Assembly: GCA_018287875.1 (NCBI GenBank)
Contig: JAGVVL010000002.1
Location: 3,224,001 to 3,288,000, forward strand
DNA length: 64,000 bases
DNA from: Nigrospora sphaerica
Lineage: Eukaryota; Ascomycota; Sordariomycetes; Amphisphaeriales; Apiosporaceae
Direction: 5' to 3'
The number at the start of each line of letters is the position of its first letter. Position 1 is the first letter of the stretch. The translations under genes and the position numbers were made by a program. Positions 1 to 9,800 of the stretch are shown here, piece after piece. Below the pieces are notes generated by a model, which was not told the DNA's origin, searched no databases, and saw only the letters and a program-made list of their open reading frames with translations.

Positions 1-19
1 ACTCACCTATACGAGCGAA

Positions 20-65
20 GGGGGGAGGGGAAGGAGGGGAGGGAGGGGAGGGGAGCGGGAGGTGG
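20..65 (+). repeat. G-rich purine tract, possible G-quadruplex
   Basis: A run of GGG/GGGG blocks separated by single A or GA, followed by GGTGGTGGTG. The block spacing fits the usual pattern for an intramolecular G-quadruplex on the plus strand. The rest of 66-705 holds no gene I can support. On the minus strand the first six bases of the window read as a consensus splice donor (GTGAGT), so a minus-strand exon could end at about position 7, but nothing recognisable is encoded upstream of it. Confidence 0.5.
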
Positions 66-705
66 TGGTGTCATAGAGGGAACGGGCACTGCGGCCGAAC
101 ATACACACCACACCGTCACCAACATATTGTACATTATTCCTGTCACCACAAGCACCTCCGGCACATGTAATACGAATTCGGAGGGGAGGCGGCACGTTGG
201 CCATCGCATTCGGTTTGGCTGCGCCAGCCAGAAGCAGAGACTCGCGAGGAGCCCGCCGGTCCTAAAAGGGTAGCTTGGCCCGGCGCCATGGCGGAAACGT
301 CTTCTCTCTCTTTTTTTCCCTTGCCCCGTCAACACCATCTTCACCGCCGCCCATGGGTGGGGACTAGTCCCGGTATGAAATGGCACACCTTGGGGACGAC
401 GGCGTAAAAAACAAGAAATGTTGGAGGAGCCGTCAAGAGTCACGTAAGAGGCAGGCCCAGAATAAAGGGAGGGAGAAAACCAATTCCGATGTCCATGCGG
501 GAAGGATCGTCACCACGGTGCCGGCTCTCTCCCGGATGGCGAGTTGAATTCTGATTATGCAAGCTCGGGCGCTTTCCCGTTCCAATCTCGCTTGCTCTAC
601 TTGTATGCATGCAGCTTATATAATGTAATATCGCCGATATGTGCGTGTACCTGGGGTTAGATGGTTCCTCGTTGCCGGCGGCGCTTGAGGGGCAGGCGTC
701 GCCGT

Positions 706-2463
706 TCAAATCACAATTCCGCGCTTCACCCAGCCGTCTTTGCCCTTCCAAGCCCACATCATCATCAGACAGCCGGTCCAAATGGACGCCGTCATGGCCC
801 AGAAGGCCGTGGCGTAGCACTTGGTGCCATAGCAAAAGGCGTCGTCCTCGGACCGGTCCGATGCCAACGGCGAGTCGTTGGCACCCGCCTCGTAAACGGC
901 CGAGTATACCAGGCCCCACATGGTTGACCCGATGGCCGGGAACAGGGCCACGATACCAAAGTTGGTTCCAAAGTTCTCGACGCCCCAGATGATGGTGACA
1001 ATGATGGGCATGAGGCTGAACAGCCCACCGTAGCCGGCGCCGATGAAACCCGACACGACCCAGAAACGGTCTGCGTGGTCTTGCGCCGCGCCCGTCGCCA
1101 GGAACAAGGTCCCAAAGGAAATGACGAGGCCGGCGCACACAATCATGGCCACGCGAGAAATGGCAAACCTGTGAGGCGGCGGAGGCGGCGCCAGGAGCCC
1201 GCCCGCCTGCGGGTGCGGGCTGTGGGGCTTGGGCGACACGATGTCGCTGAGCGAGCCGACCACTAGACGGGCAATGGTGTTCGTTGCCGCGATGATGGAT
1301 ACATGCGTTGCCGCCGAGGTGGGCAGGTCGCTGGAGCCCGGAGAGTGCAGCGTGCCAATTACTGTGCCGAAGTTGTTAATGAAGGCCTCGCCCGGCCCGA
1401 TGATAAGCCAGAAGCCCAGAGCGAACCACCACATGGTGTGGTCCGAGAGGAACCGTCTGGTTTCGGCATTCAGCAGCAAGGACTTCTTGAACATGGCATT
1501 GTCGTCGTCGTCGTCTTGGTCGTCCTTTGCCGGGTCAAGGACGCCCGCATCCTCGGCGCCTGCGGCTTCGGCCGTGGCGTTGTACCCGGACCGCGAGCTC
1601 AGTCGGCGGAAGATCTCGCTGCCCTCGAGAAGTCCGCTCCGCTCCAACTCCTCCACGGCTTCGTTGATCAGCTCATCCTTGTCGACGACGCGCAGCGCGA
1701 AGGTGCCGAAGAAGCCGACAAGGCTCAGGAAGACGGCCAACATCAGGAAGAAGTGGAAAACATTGAAGTCGCCCTTGGCGCCGTCGGGTAGCCTCTCAAA
1801 CAGGAGCCGGCTCGCCAGCTGGCTGATCAGCACGCCGCTGAAGCCGAGCGTCGCTATGGGCGCCACGAGCATTAAGCCGCGGTATTTGCCCTTGCCGAAG
1901 TTCTTCGCGCACGTCGTGATGGAGGCCACGTACAGGCAAGCCGTGCCCATGCCGACGAGCACGAAGGCGAGGACCATGAAGGGGAAAACGCCGTTGTCCT
2001 TGTGGCCGTCGGCTCCTCTCTGCAAGACGTCACCCTTGCGGTACAGCCCGGCGGCCAGGCCGTAGCCACCGCCCAGCAGGAAGACCGAGGCCAGAGAGAT
2101 CATGCTCGGGCCGGCGCGGTCGCACAGGTACCCTATCAGGGGAACGGGGGCGTAGAGAGATATGCTCATGGCGCTCGCGACACCGTTGATCTCGAACTGG
2201 GTGAAGCGCAGGCGCGACTGGAACATGGGCCCGTACAGGGAAAAGACGGTGACGGACCCGGCGCACAGGGCGGCGAGGAGCGCGGCGATGAAGGACATGG
2301 TCCGCAGGAACTGGGCCCTGCGGCGGCGGGCGGCGGAATCGGTAGAGCCATGATGCGACGAGCTGCGCGAGCTGGCGGGACCCAGTGTGGAGGCCATACT
2401 CCTCAGGGACGGGGAGCGCTGTAATAACGGCGCCCGGTCCGAGGCAGACGCGACGTCAGCCAT
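706..2463 (-). CDS. MCH1: MCH1-like major facilitator transporter (Nodulin-like/monocarboxylate-transporter family)
   Basis: Single-exon reading frame of 585 residues. A hydrophilic, Ser/Arg-rich N-terminal tail (about 55 residues, containing an APLLQ motif) precedes two blocks of six membrane segments. The first block carries FSLYGPMF and IGYLCDRAGP. A cytosolic linker with a strongly acidic patch (DDQDDDDDN, about residue 317) follows. The second block carries GPGEAFINNFGTVI and TIARLVVGSLSD, then a proline-rich loop (APPPPPHRF). This pattern matches the fungal MCH1 group, which resembles monocarboxylate permeases but whose substrate is not established; yeast MCH proteins do not carry monocarboxylates. 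Likely in the vacuolar or plasma membrane. Length and topology are normal for the family. It lies tail-to-head behind the MYND gene on the same strand, with about 1 kb between. The family call is firm, the MCH1 orthology less so. Confidence 0.78.
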   Translation of the reverse strand: MADVASASDRAPLLQRSPSLRSMASTLGPASSRSSSHHGSTDSAARRRRAQFLRTMSFIAALLAALCAGSVTVFSLYGPMFQSRLRFTQFEINGVASAMSISLYAPVPLIGYLCDRAGPSMISLASVFLLGGGYGLAAGLYRKGDVLQRGADGHKDNGVFPFMVLAFVLVGMGTACLYVASITTCAKNFGKGKYRGLMLVAPIATLGFSGVLISQLASRLLFERLPDGAKGDFNVFHFFLMLAVFLSLVGFFGTFALRVVDKDELINEAVEELERSGLLEGSEIFRRLSSRSGYNATAEAAGAEDAGVLDPAKDDQDDDDDNAMFKKSLLLNAETRRFLSDHTMWWFALGFWLIIGPGEAFINNFGTVIGTLHSPGSSDLPTSAATHVSIIAATNTIARLVVGSLSDIVSPKPHSPHPQAGGLLAPPPPPHRFAISRVAMIVCAGLVISFGTLFLATGAAQDHADRFWVVSGFIGAGYGGLFSLMPIIVTIIWGVENFGTNFGIVALFPAIGSTMWGLVYSAVYEAGANDSPLASDRSEDDAFCYGTKCYATAFWAMTASIWTGCLMMMWAWKGKDGWVKRGIVI

Positions 2464-3506
2464 GATGATGGAGGAGGGGGGGGGGATGACTTCGCGCGTC
2501 AGCCGGGCCGCGGTCGGTCAATCGGTTGGATAGACGGCCGGCAGAGGGATGGGGGTGAGGTCGCGTGGTGGCGTGCCGACGTCGCGCGTCGGTAGACAGC
2601 CGAAGCTAGGTCGCCGGCCTTCGGGGAGGCGCTAGATTGGAGAGCGCCGGCGACTGGCCGCGCAGCACTGCCGATGGCGAAAGAATGAAGATAGAGACGA
2701 CGGCAGGAGTGGATGGATGTTGTACGGAGGCACGAGGATGACTCCAACCCTACCTCCTGCGATCCGGCAGAAGAGCAAGGACGTCAGGGAGGAGCTTCCG
2801 AACTAGGACATGTCATGCCGGCTAGCCTGACGTGATCTACACGGTACGGAGAGACGAGGCAAGGGACAAGGGAGAACAGGAGCTAAACATGGGGAGGGTC
2901 GTACATGGAGCCGAGTAGGAATACATGCGTGGGCCGCCCAAGCGAACTACCCTCTCAGGTACCTCCAGTTTCTCAGCCCAGCTGACCACGACTCAAATGA
3001 CCACGACCGTGCCCCGACGATGGTTTCTTACCCCGTACATTAGGTAAAGTACGTAACCACCCGCCCGCGCGTGATGCCTGTATTTCGTTCAAGCCGTAAT
3101 GCTTTTCATAAAAACCTAACCCAGCACAAGGTCAACGGTATTGTAGTACGTCGTAGGTTTACCACTTTATGAGGTACATACGACTGACTTATGTAAATAC
3201 CTGCACGGAGCTGACTTGGTGATACAACGCAGCCCTGCGCTGCGGCTCCAGCTGTCGTCCGGGGTACCTGCGGATACAGGTACTACCAGTCTGGGTCGAG
3301 TAACGGGCGTGCATCAAAAAAGTTGAACATCGCTGTTGTTTCTATTACCCTATTGTCTTAGGCCGCTTTCTTTCCCTTTTCTTTTGGGCTGGGGAAGCTT
3401 GTTCCATATCCTACAATGTTTCGCTGCGCTGCCGGCTTCATGTGGGAGGGGGCCAGCGAAATCATCAAAATCGTTTCTTGACCCCCCGCACAATGAGCCA
3501 TCGATT
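2464..3506. other. Intergenic, promoter side of the MCH1-like gene
   Basis: About 1 kb between two minus-strand genes. It holds the 5' region of the transporter and the 3' flank of the MYND gene. Several short TACGTA/AGGTAC-type words occur (for example around 3040-3190). I see no coding potential beyond short chance frames, and no recognisable regulatory site. Confidence 0.6.
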
Positions 3507-6500
3507 TTAGAGATGCCCTCCAGCTCCTCTGCATCCTCCAGGGTTCTCGACGAGGCGCTCCATGTGCTCTCGCCAGTCCGATATAGACCACGGAATAGAT
3601 CGGACCGGCACGTCCCCCACCTCCTCGGCTCGAGTGACAAAATGGGACTTTTCATAATCCGGTATGTCCTCCAAGGCCTCACCACCTCGTATAGCCGCCC
3701 CGGTTGTTACTGGCGCACTGGTGCCGTTGGTAAGTGGGCAGTGCAAGTCAGCTAATTTCTGGAATATGTAGTGCATGCCTTGGGTATAGAGGAATCCCAA
3801 GTATCCCCACAACCTTCTGGGGATTCTCTCGGGAACAGGTTGGTACAAATTCCCCAGGACCAGATGCAAATTCATGGCGGTCTGATGGTCCATCGTGGCC
3901 TCCTCCGGCGCCACGACCTCGCTCTGCGTCGTAATAGCGGCCGGTGACATGGCGTGGGCCTGCGTTGTGTCCTCGCTCTGCATTTGGGATACTGTTTGCT
4001 TTGTGGCCTCGGTCTGTTTGCTGGCTTCACTCTGCACCATGGCCTCAACGTTGCCTTCTTGGCTGTTTTGAGAATCAGAATACGGTCTGGGCATCTCATC
4101 AAAGACTCTAACGACGAGTCTTCCCTCTGGCACGTACTGCTCAAACTTTACTCGGCCTCGTTGTGGGTCGTACGTCAAAACAAGGGGTACTCCCGGCCGC
4201 GATTTGAAGTGGGCAAGGCAGCGGTCCGTGATGTGACACTGGAAGGTTGTTCCGGACTCCTGCCTCTGTTCTGGTTCATGACGTGCAGACTGGGCTTGCT
4301 TCGAGGCTGTAGGTGTTGTGTCAAGAGGCAGGCTACAGCCGCTCGAGCCCTCAGGCTCGACACTCCGCGGCACTGCGGCCTTCCCAGGCTGCTCCAATCT
4401 GTGTAGTGTTTCGGGTCTTTGTCGCGTTGTTTGCAATTGCCCAGACACTTCCGGCTCCCAGAGCTCTTCTGCCTCACGTGGCTCTGAGAAACCTTGCCGC
4501 AAGGCCAGCAAGGTCTCACAGGCCCAGAGGGTTGCGTTCTCATGCAAAGGATTGATTTGGAAACCAACCGACTCGTTTTTTTGCGGGATTACATTTCGTC
4601 CAGGCTGTTCCAGGTTCTGCGGCTGTTTAGCTTCAAGGTGTAACGTCGAAGCATCGCTAGAGGGTGTGTTGGCAACCAGATTATGGCCTTCAAAACCCAA
4701 TGTTTGGGTATTATTTGAAGCAGCAACCTGCAAAGATTCGGGGAGATTGTTCGACACAATAGGCGGCGCAGAATCTGCGCACTGATCCCAAACAGCGACC
4801 TGCGCAGGTGGAAGATCGTTCGGGGGGGCAACCTGCGGAGGCTCGGTGAGATTGTTCGAAAAAACAGGCGGCGCGGACTCTGCCCGCTTATCCGAAACAT
4901 TACACTGTAGAGGCTTGAGGAGATTGTTGAAGACGTCAGCTGGCGCCGACTCTGCACGTCTGTGCGAAACAGTGAACTCTAGAGGCTCGGGGAGATCGTC
5001 TAAGAGAACTGCCAGCGCAGACTCTGCAAGTTTCTCCAAAGCAGCGGCATCTAGAGAGTCGCTGCACCGCGGAGTCCGTGGGGGCCGACGTGATGCAGAG
5101 TGCCGTGTAGTCGTCTTTCTAGCGGCTATCGGTCCGGGCGATGCGATTCGCCAACGCCTCCTCTTCGGCCTCCGCGGGAGGTTGTTCAAGGAATCATTCG
5201 GCGGGGACTCTGCACGTTTGTCCGAAACAGCAACCTCCGAGGGTGGAGTACCGTTCGACATGGCGAACTTCGAGGGCCCAGGGGGCTCCTGAGGGACAAA
5301 ATCCGGCGGAGAATGTGTACGCTTGCGAGGTTCTGTGGACTTTTCCGATGAAGAAGCCTTCGGGTTAGTCTCCAGGGAAGGCTTTGGGGGTTCGCTTGAG
5401 GTGCGGACCCGCGTTGGCTGTGCGAACTCTTCCCAACCAGGGGACTTCCACGCAGTAACCTTCGGTTTGGTCTCCAACGAAGGCTCTAGGATGTTACTTG
5501 AGGCACCGGCCTCTTGGGGCCTTCGTTTCCATGCAGGGACCCGCGTTGGCTGTGTGAACTGTTCCCAACTAGGAGCCTTCCACGCAGTAGTTACCTTCCA
5601 TGCAGGAGCCTGCGGACTAGTCTCCTGGGGAGGCTCTAGGGTGTTGGTTGAAGCGTCAGCCTCTTGAGGCTTACGTGGGGTATTCCAGGCGCTGACCCGC
5701 GGAGGTGGTGCGGGTTTGTACGTTGCAGGAACCTCCCAGTCATTTTGCTCCGATGCCTTCGGTTCCATGCTCTTCATACCACTCCGAGGCTCCTTGTCTC
5801 GGCCCCAACTCCTCGCCTCTTTCTCTTGCACCCACGGCTTCTTTTCCTGATTCGTGTTATTTGCCGGTACTTGCCGCCAAGGATTGTTCGCTTCCTTGCC
5901 TTTTCCGGTATCCTTTTTCCGCCGGACCGTTGTCCAACCTCCTTCCGCTTCAGGCTCGGGTTCAGGCTCTGGTTGAGGCTGGGGTTCGGGCTCGGCTCCA
6001 AGGAGGGATCCGAGTACTTCTTCTTGAAGATTTGTGGGGAGAGCCTCAAATACGATCGGGTCAATGCTCTGCCCCGTGATATCAACTTCATCACCCCATT
6101 TTGTGAGCACGCGAGACGGCTGAGACGCATTCTCACGCTCATCGCTAGCTTGGGACACTCCAATCACACTCCCACTGCCCTGGGACACTTTCTCTTCACG
6201 TTCGCCGGTAGCGGATGGTTGCGTGACAGTATGACCATTCTCTGACACACTTTCGAAAGCTTTGCCCTTTTGGGAGGCTTTGTTGATAGCTTTGTTAGTC
6301 TTGGTATGCTTCTTGGAACTGCCACTTGACTGAGTTTTGTTGGTAGCTGTTCTAGCCCTGGTAGGCTTCTTGGGACTGCTAATGGGCTGGGTAGCTTGCT
6401 TGGTGTTGTCGTCAACCTTGGTGTGCTGCTTCGGAGTGTCTTCTGTTGTCTCAGGTTGCTTGGAAGTGTCACTGGCTGCTCGGGTCTCTTTCTTAAAGGT

Positions 6501-9500
6501 TTCATCAGTCTCGGTGGGTTGCTCGGGACGGTCACTGGTCTGGTTCGCTTGCTCGAGAGCTTCATCCGACTCGGTAGGTTGCTTGGAACAGCCAATGGAC
6601 TGGGTGGCTTGCTTGGTGACGTTTTCAACCTCGGCGCATTGATTCGGCGTGTCTTCTGTTGTGCCAGGTTGCTTGGAAGTGCCACTCGCCTGGGCCGCAG
6701 GCTCAAGAGTGTCGCCAGATTTGGTAGATTCCTTGGAACTGCCACTGGCCTGGGTCGCTTGTTCGGGCGTGTCGTCAGCCTGGGTTGCGTGCTCGAGGGT
6801 TTCACTGAGCTGAATCGCTTGATCTTGGGTGTTGCTGTCTTGATCCGCCTGTTTGCCCTTTCTGGCCTTCTTCCTTTGCATGTTTCCTTTTCGCCTAGCT
6901 TTGGCCTTCTCTTTTCGCTGGCTGTCCCGGATCTCCGCGGCTTCTGTCCGCGCTTTTTCGACCCCTTTAGTATAGTCATCCCAACACAGGAATGCGTCAT
7001 CCCATGGCTTCATTTTCCTCCGCCTATCATCCAATTCGGTGTATGCGATGCGAAATCTTGCTGAGCGGGTGGGTTCTTCCAGAAATCGCCACACCCTTGG
7101 TGACATTCGAACATCGCTTTTCAGCTTCCTCTCGACCCCGTCGATCAAACTATCCACGGCTTGGACAATTGAGCTGCCTGAATTGACACAGGCCGCAAAA
7201 CCTTTCTCCAAATCAGCAGCTGCATCCTGGATAGCTTCGACCGCATCCTCAAAGTCCAAGACCGTCACACGGTCGTATAACTTCGTGAGACCTTTTCGGT
7301 TACGGGGGAGGTCGCTAGTGAATTCAGCGGCAGAAACGAAAGGGATGTTTGTCTCGCAGAGTATGCTGGGCCGCGGTGTCGTAATTAGGTCCGAGCCACT
7401 GTCAGGCGTGGCGCTGCAGGATTCCTCGTCCGGGAGTGACGTTTTTTCTGCATCTGGCTCATTGTCCAGTGATTCTGCCTGCTGAAAGTGGTCGTCGCCA
7501 GTGGTTAACAGCCGCAACCCCCCCAGGAGGTCATCTAGAGCGCCGCGGGCGGGGGGTATGTCGCTCATGCCGGTAGGATTGGAAGACTGTAGAGGGGTAC
7601 GTATGCCAGGAGAGGTGGTGTTGTCATTCCGAGAAAGGATGTTAGCGTGATGATCCTCTGCGCCCGTCAATAGATACATATCCGCCTGGAGTTGCAGGAT
7701 GGTTGGTCGGGGCGAGCAAGCCGCGGTGCGAGGATCGGCGCGTGCCTGATGCGGGTGCTGCGGCTGCTCGGCGATAGACTTGGACTCGCCGTCAACCTGG
7801 GCGTCGGTGGCGCTGCCGGTGGCCTCCTTCTGGCCTGAGATGGAACCATGAGCAACTCGAGGCTGCTGGCCTGGCGCTGTTTCTGTTTCTGTACTTTCCA
7901 GCAGGGAACCGCTGGACCGCGCCGGCTTAAGGTTCCTAGCATCCGCCTCTGAAGTGGGCGCCTCATTCTTTGGGCGGGCCAATTGCTCTGTCTTTGAGGC
8001 AGCTGCGTTTTTGTCTGTCGCTGTTCTCCTGGCCAGAGCCGCCTTCTTCTTCCGCGCCTTGCTCAGGCGTCTGCGCTGCCTTCCCGGCTCCTCCTCCTTC
8101 ATGGATTGGGCCCCGACCCACGGCTCCGGCTGTGCCAACGATTCGTCCCCATCCGGCCGAGGCGGCGAACCCGAGTCGCCATGGCCCCTGACAAACAGGC
8201 CCGAGCTCGCGTCGGAATCGGCTTCATCCGAGACAGGCTGCTTCTCCTCGCCTTGGTCCGTTCTAGTTGGACATGACGACGCCACCGAAATAGACGGCCG
8301 GGCCGCGACCGGGGGCCAACGCAGGTCGGGGTCCCTGAACTGGACCGTCGCAGCCGCTTCGGGCGTGAACATCTGGATCTCCATGTTTCCCTGGTAGCCC
8401 CTCAACTTGCAGATGAAACGCACAAGCTTCTCGCGCACGTGAAAGAAGAGCTGGCCGTGTCTGTCGTTCTTGGCCGAGTCGAAACTTCCCGCCAGCTCGA
8501 ACTGTTCGTGTGTGTGGAGCGGGTCGTCACCATAGTCGAAGCACTCCTTCCCCAATCTGAAGAAGGACGGGTTGGGGCAAGTGTGACTGCTTCGCGATGT
8601 TGACATGGGAAGAAGCAAACCCGTCTCGAGAAAGTTGACCTTACTTGTGCGCCACTCGGGTGGCTTCGACGGATCAGCAAGCTCCTTCTCAATTTCCTGC
8701 CGTCTGCTCAGGATATTGTGGTATCGCCAACTCTGGACCGCAGCGTGATCTGCAGGGGTGAAGGCGCTGCTGAACATCTTGAGGTGTTCGGACTTCGACC
8801 ACACGCGCTTGGGAAGCGACGTCGTGAGCACTAAGCTGTCCAACTCCCTGCATTGGTGGGAGATTCTGACTATGTCATCCTGTCCGGATCTTGGGAAAAT
8901 CTGATCGACATTTTGCTTCATCCCATGAAGGTATTGTGCGACTGAGCCTTGAAGAAAGTGAAACACCCAAGGAGGGAGATAGGCCGAGTACCCTGGCAAG
9001 ACACCCGTCAATGTTTGATCTGACGAGCATTCCCCGAAGCACGGAATACATCCCATCGGTCGACACGGGACGCCGTTGGGGCTTGTCCAGGAGCCGAACC
9101 AAACGTAACAGATATCGGATCGGATAGGAAGCAAAAAGGGAGAATGTCAAGATTTGCTTACAGTAGTGCACCATGGCTTCAGCGGTTCGAATGAAGTTGG
9201 CGCCGTCAAATGCCATGAGAAGAATGACTAGATTGCGCAAAACGGTAATCTCATGTGCATCCTTGATCTGGAACACGAACTTTGTCCCCTTTCCCTGTGG
9301 CAGTTCGAGGAAGCTGTCGATGAAGAGGTGGAGATCCCCAACACCTTGTACAATTGTCAGCGAATGGCGTCCGAAAGTTCCTGGTTTAACTTGCCCTCTG
9401 TCAGTATTTCCACTCTGGCTCCCAAATTTCGGTCAAGAGACTTGAGAGATAAGCTGGCAGGTGTGTCTGTCGCGACTAGTTTTGGATGACCGACGCGAGA

Positions 9501-9800
9501 TACAGAAACCAGTCCACTCGTGCGCATCCCTGAACGGATGTGTAGTTTCCCTTCCAGATTGAACAGGAAACGATCAAGATCCGCTCTGGGATCATAATCC
9601 GCGCCCATCCGGCTTTGGTGGCGTTTGCAGAACTCGCTGTGCTGGCTTCGGTCCTTCAGGGCACATTCTTCGCTGCAGTAGCCGACCACATAGCAGCGAA
9701 GGCACTCCCGCTCAACCTTCTTCCCGCTGGTACACATGGCATACCGGCATTCAACGCGAACGGGCGCAGGAGGCTTGACCTCGGCCATAGCGGGAGGCAT
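3507..9800 (-). CDS. Giant MYND-type zinc-finger protein with repeat-rich disordered C-terminus
   Basis: Proposed start is the ATG at 9800 (MPPAMAEVK). Residues 18-61 form a MYND finger with ligands Cys18, Cys23, Cys33, Cys36, Cys42, Cys46, His54 and Cys58. MYND fingers are protein-interaction modules. A conserved-looking globular part follows (GDLHLFIDSFLELP, then EITVLRNLVILLMAFDGANF), and an Arg/Pro-rich part containing WRTSKVNFLETGLLLP. The last ~1,500 residues are low-complexity: a KQ/TEDTP degenerate repeat, a proline/glutamate stretch (PEPQPQPEPEPEPEAE), AWKxPxWEEFxQPTRV units and about five 24-residue RAESAP units. Exons are best read as 9800-9442, 9397-9162 and roughly 9019-3507, about 2,035 residues. 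The 9161 donor (GTAAGC) is strong. The first intron is uncertain, because the frame closes at 9357 and several GT-AG pairs restore phase. The last exon's acceptor could be at 9020 or 8993. Function is unknown; a nuclear or scaffold role is only a guess. Confidence 0.75.
4690..5250 (-). repeat. Tandem ~71-72 bp coding repeat (24-residue RAESAP units) inside the MYND gene
   Basis: About five diverged copies, each encoding a core like RAESAPxxFxNNLxEPLQxxVSD. On the plus strand each copy carries a GACTCTGC word and a GAGATTGTTCG-like word (near 4741, 4848, 4919, 4990 and 5176). Frame is kept across copies. The copies differ by many substitutions, so the array is old rather than a recent expansion. 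Confidence 0.7.
5340..5700 (-). repeat. Trp-containing coding repeat (AWKxPxWEEFxQPTRV) inside the MYND gene
   Basis: Two to three units in which a Trp-Lys-x-Pro, Trp-Glu-x-Phe, Gln-Pro-Thr-Arg core alternates with a LEPxxET linker. The plus strand shows paired words CCGCGTTGGCTGTG...TTCCCAACTAGGAGCCTTCCACG and a diverged partner about 120 bp away. The conserved tryptophans in otherwise disordered sequence suggest short linear binding motifs. Confidence 0.6.
6260..6850 (-). repeat. Degenerate Thr/Gln/Lys-rich coding repeat inside the MYND gene
   Basis: Roughly 200 residues built from variants of KQATQ, xSSKQPTE and TEDTPxQ. The underlying DNA shows repeated plus-strand words (TCTTCTGTTGT, TTGCTTGGAAGTGCCACT, GGGTGGCTTGCTTGG). 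The copies are diverged but keep the frame. In a second minus-strand frame (7000-6164) the same tract gives a 278-residue open frame rich in SKL/PSN words, which is a by-product of the repeat. Confidence 0.7.

Noticed and set aside
1..443. Minus-strand frame with a consensus donor at the window edge
   Set aside because: GTGAGT at the very edge is suggestive, but the encoded peptide is chance-like and the continuation lies outside the window.
6164..7000. Minus-strand 278-codon frame within the MYND gene repeat region
   Set aside because: It lies in the second frame of a degenerate tandem repeat, which keeps an alternative frame open without selection.
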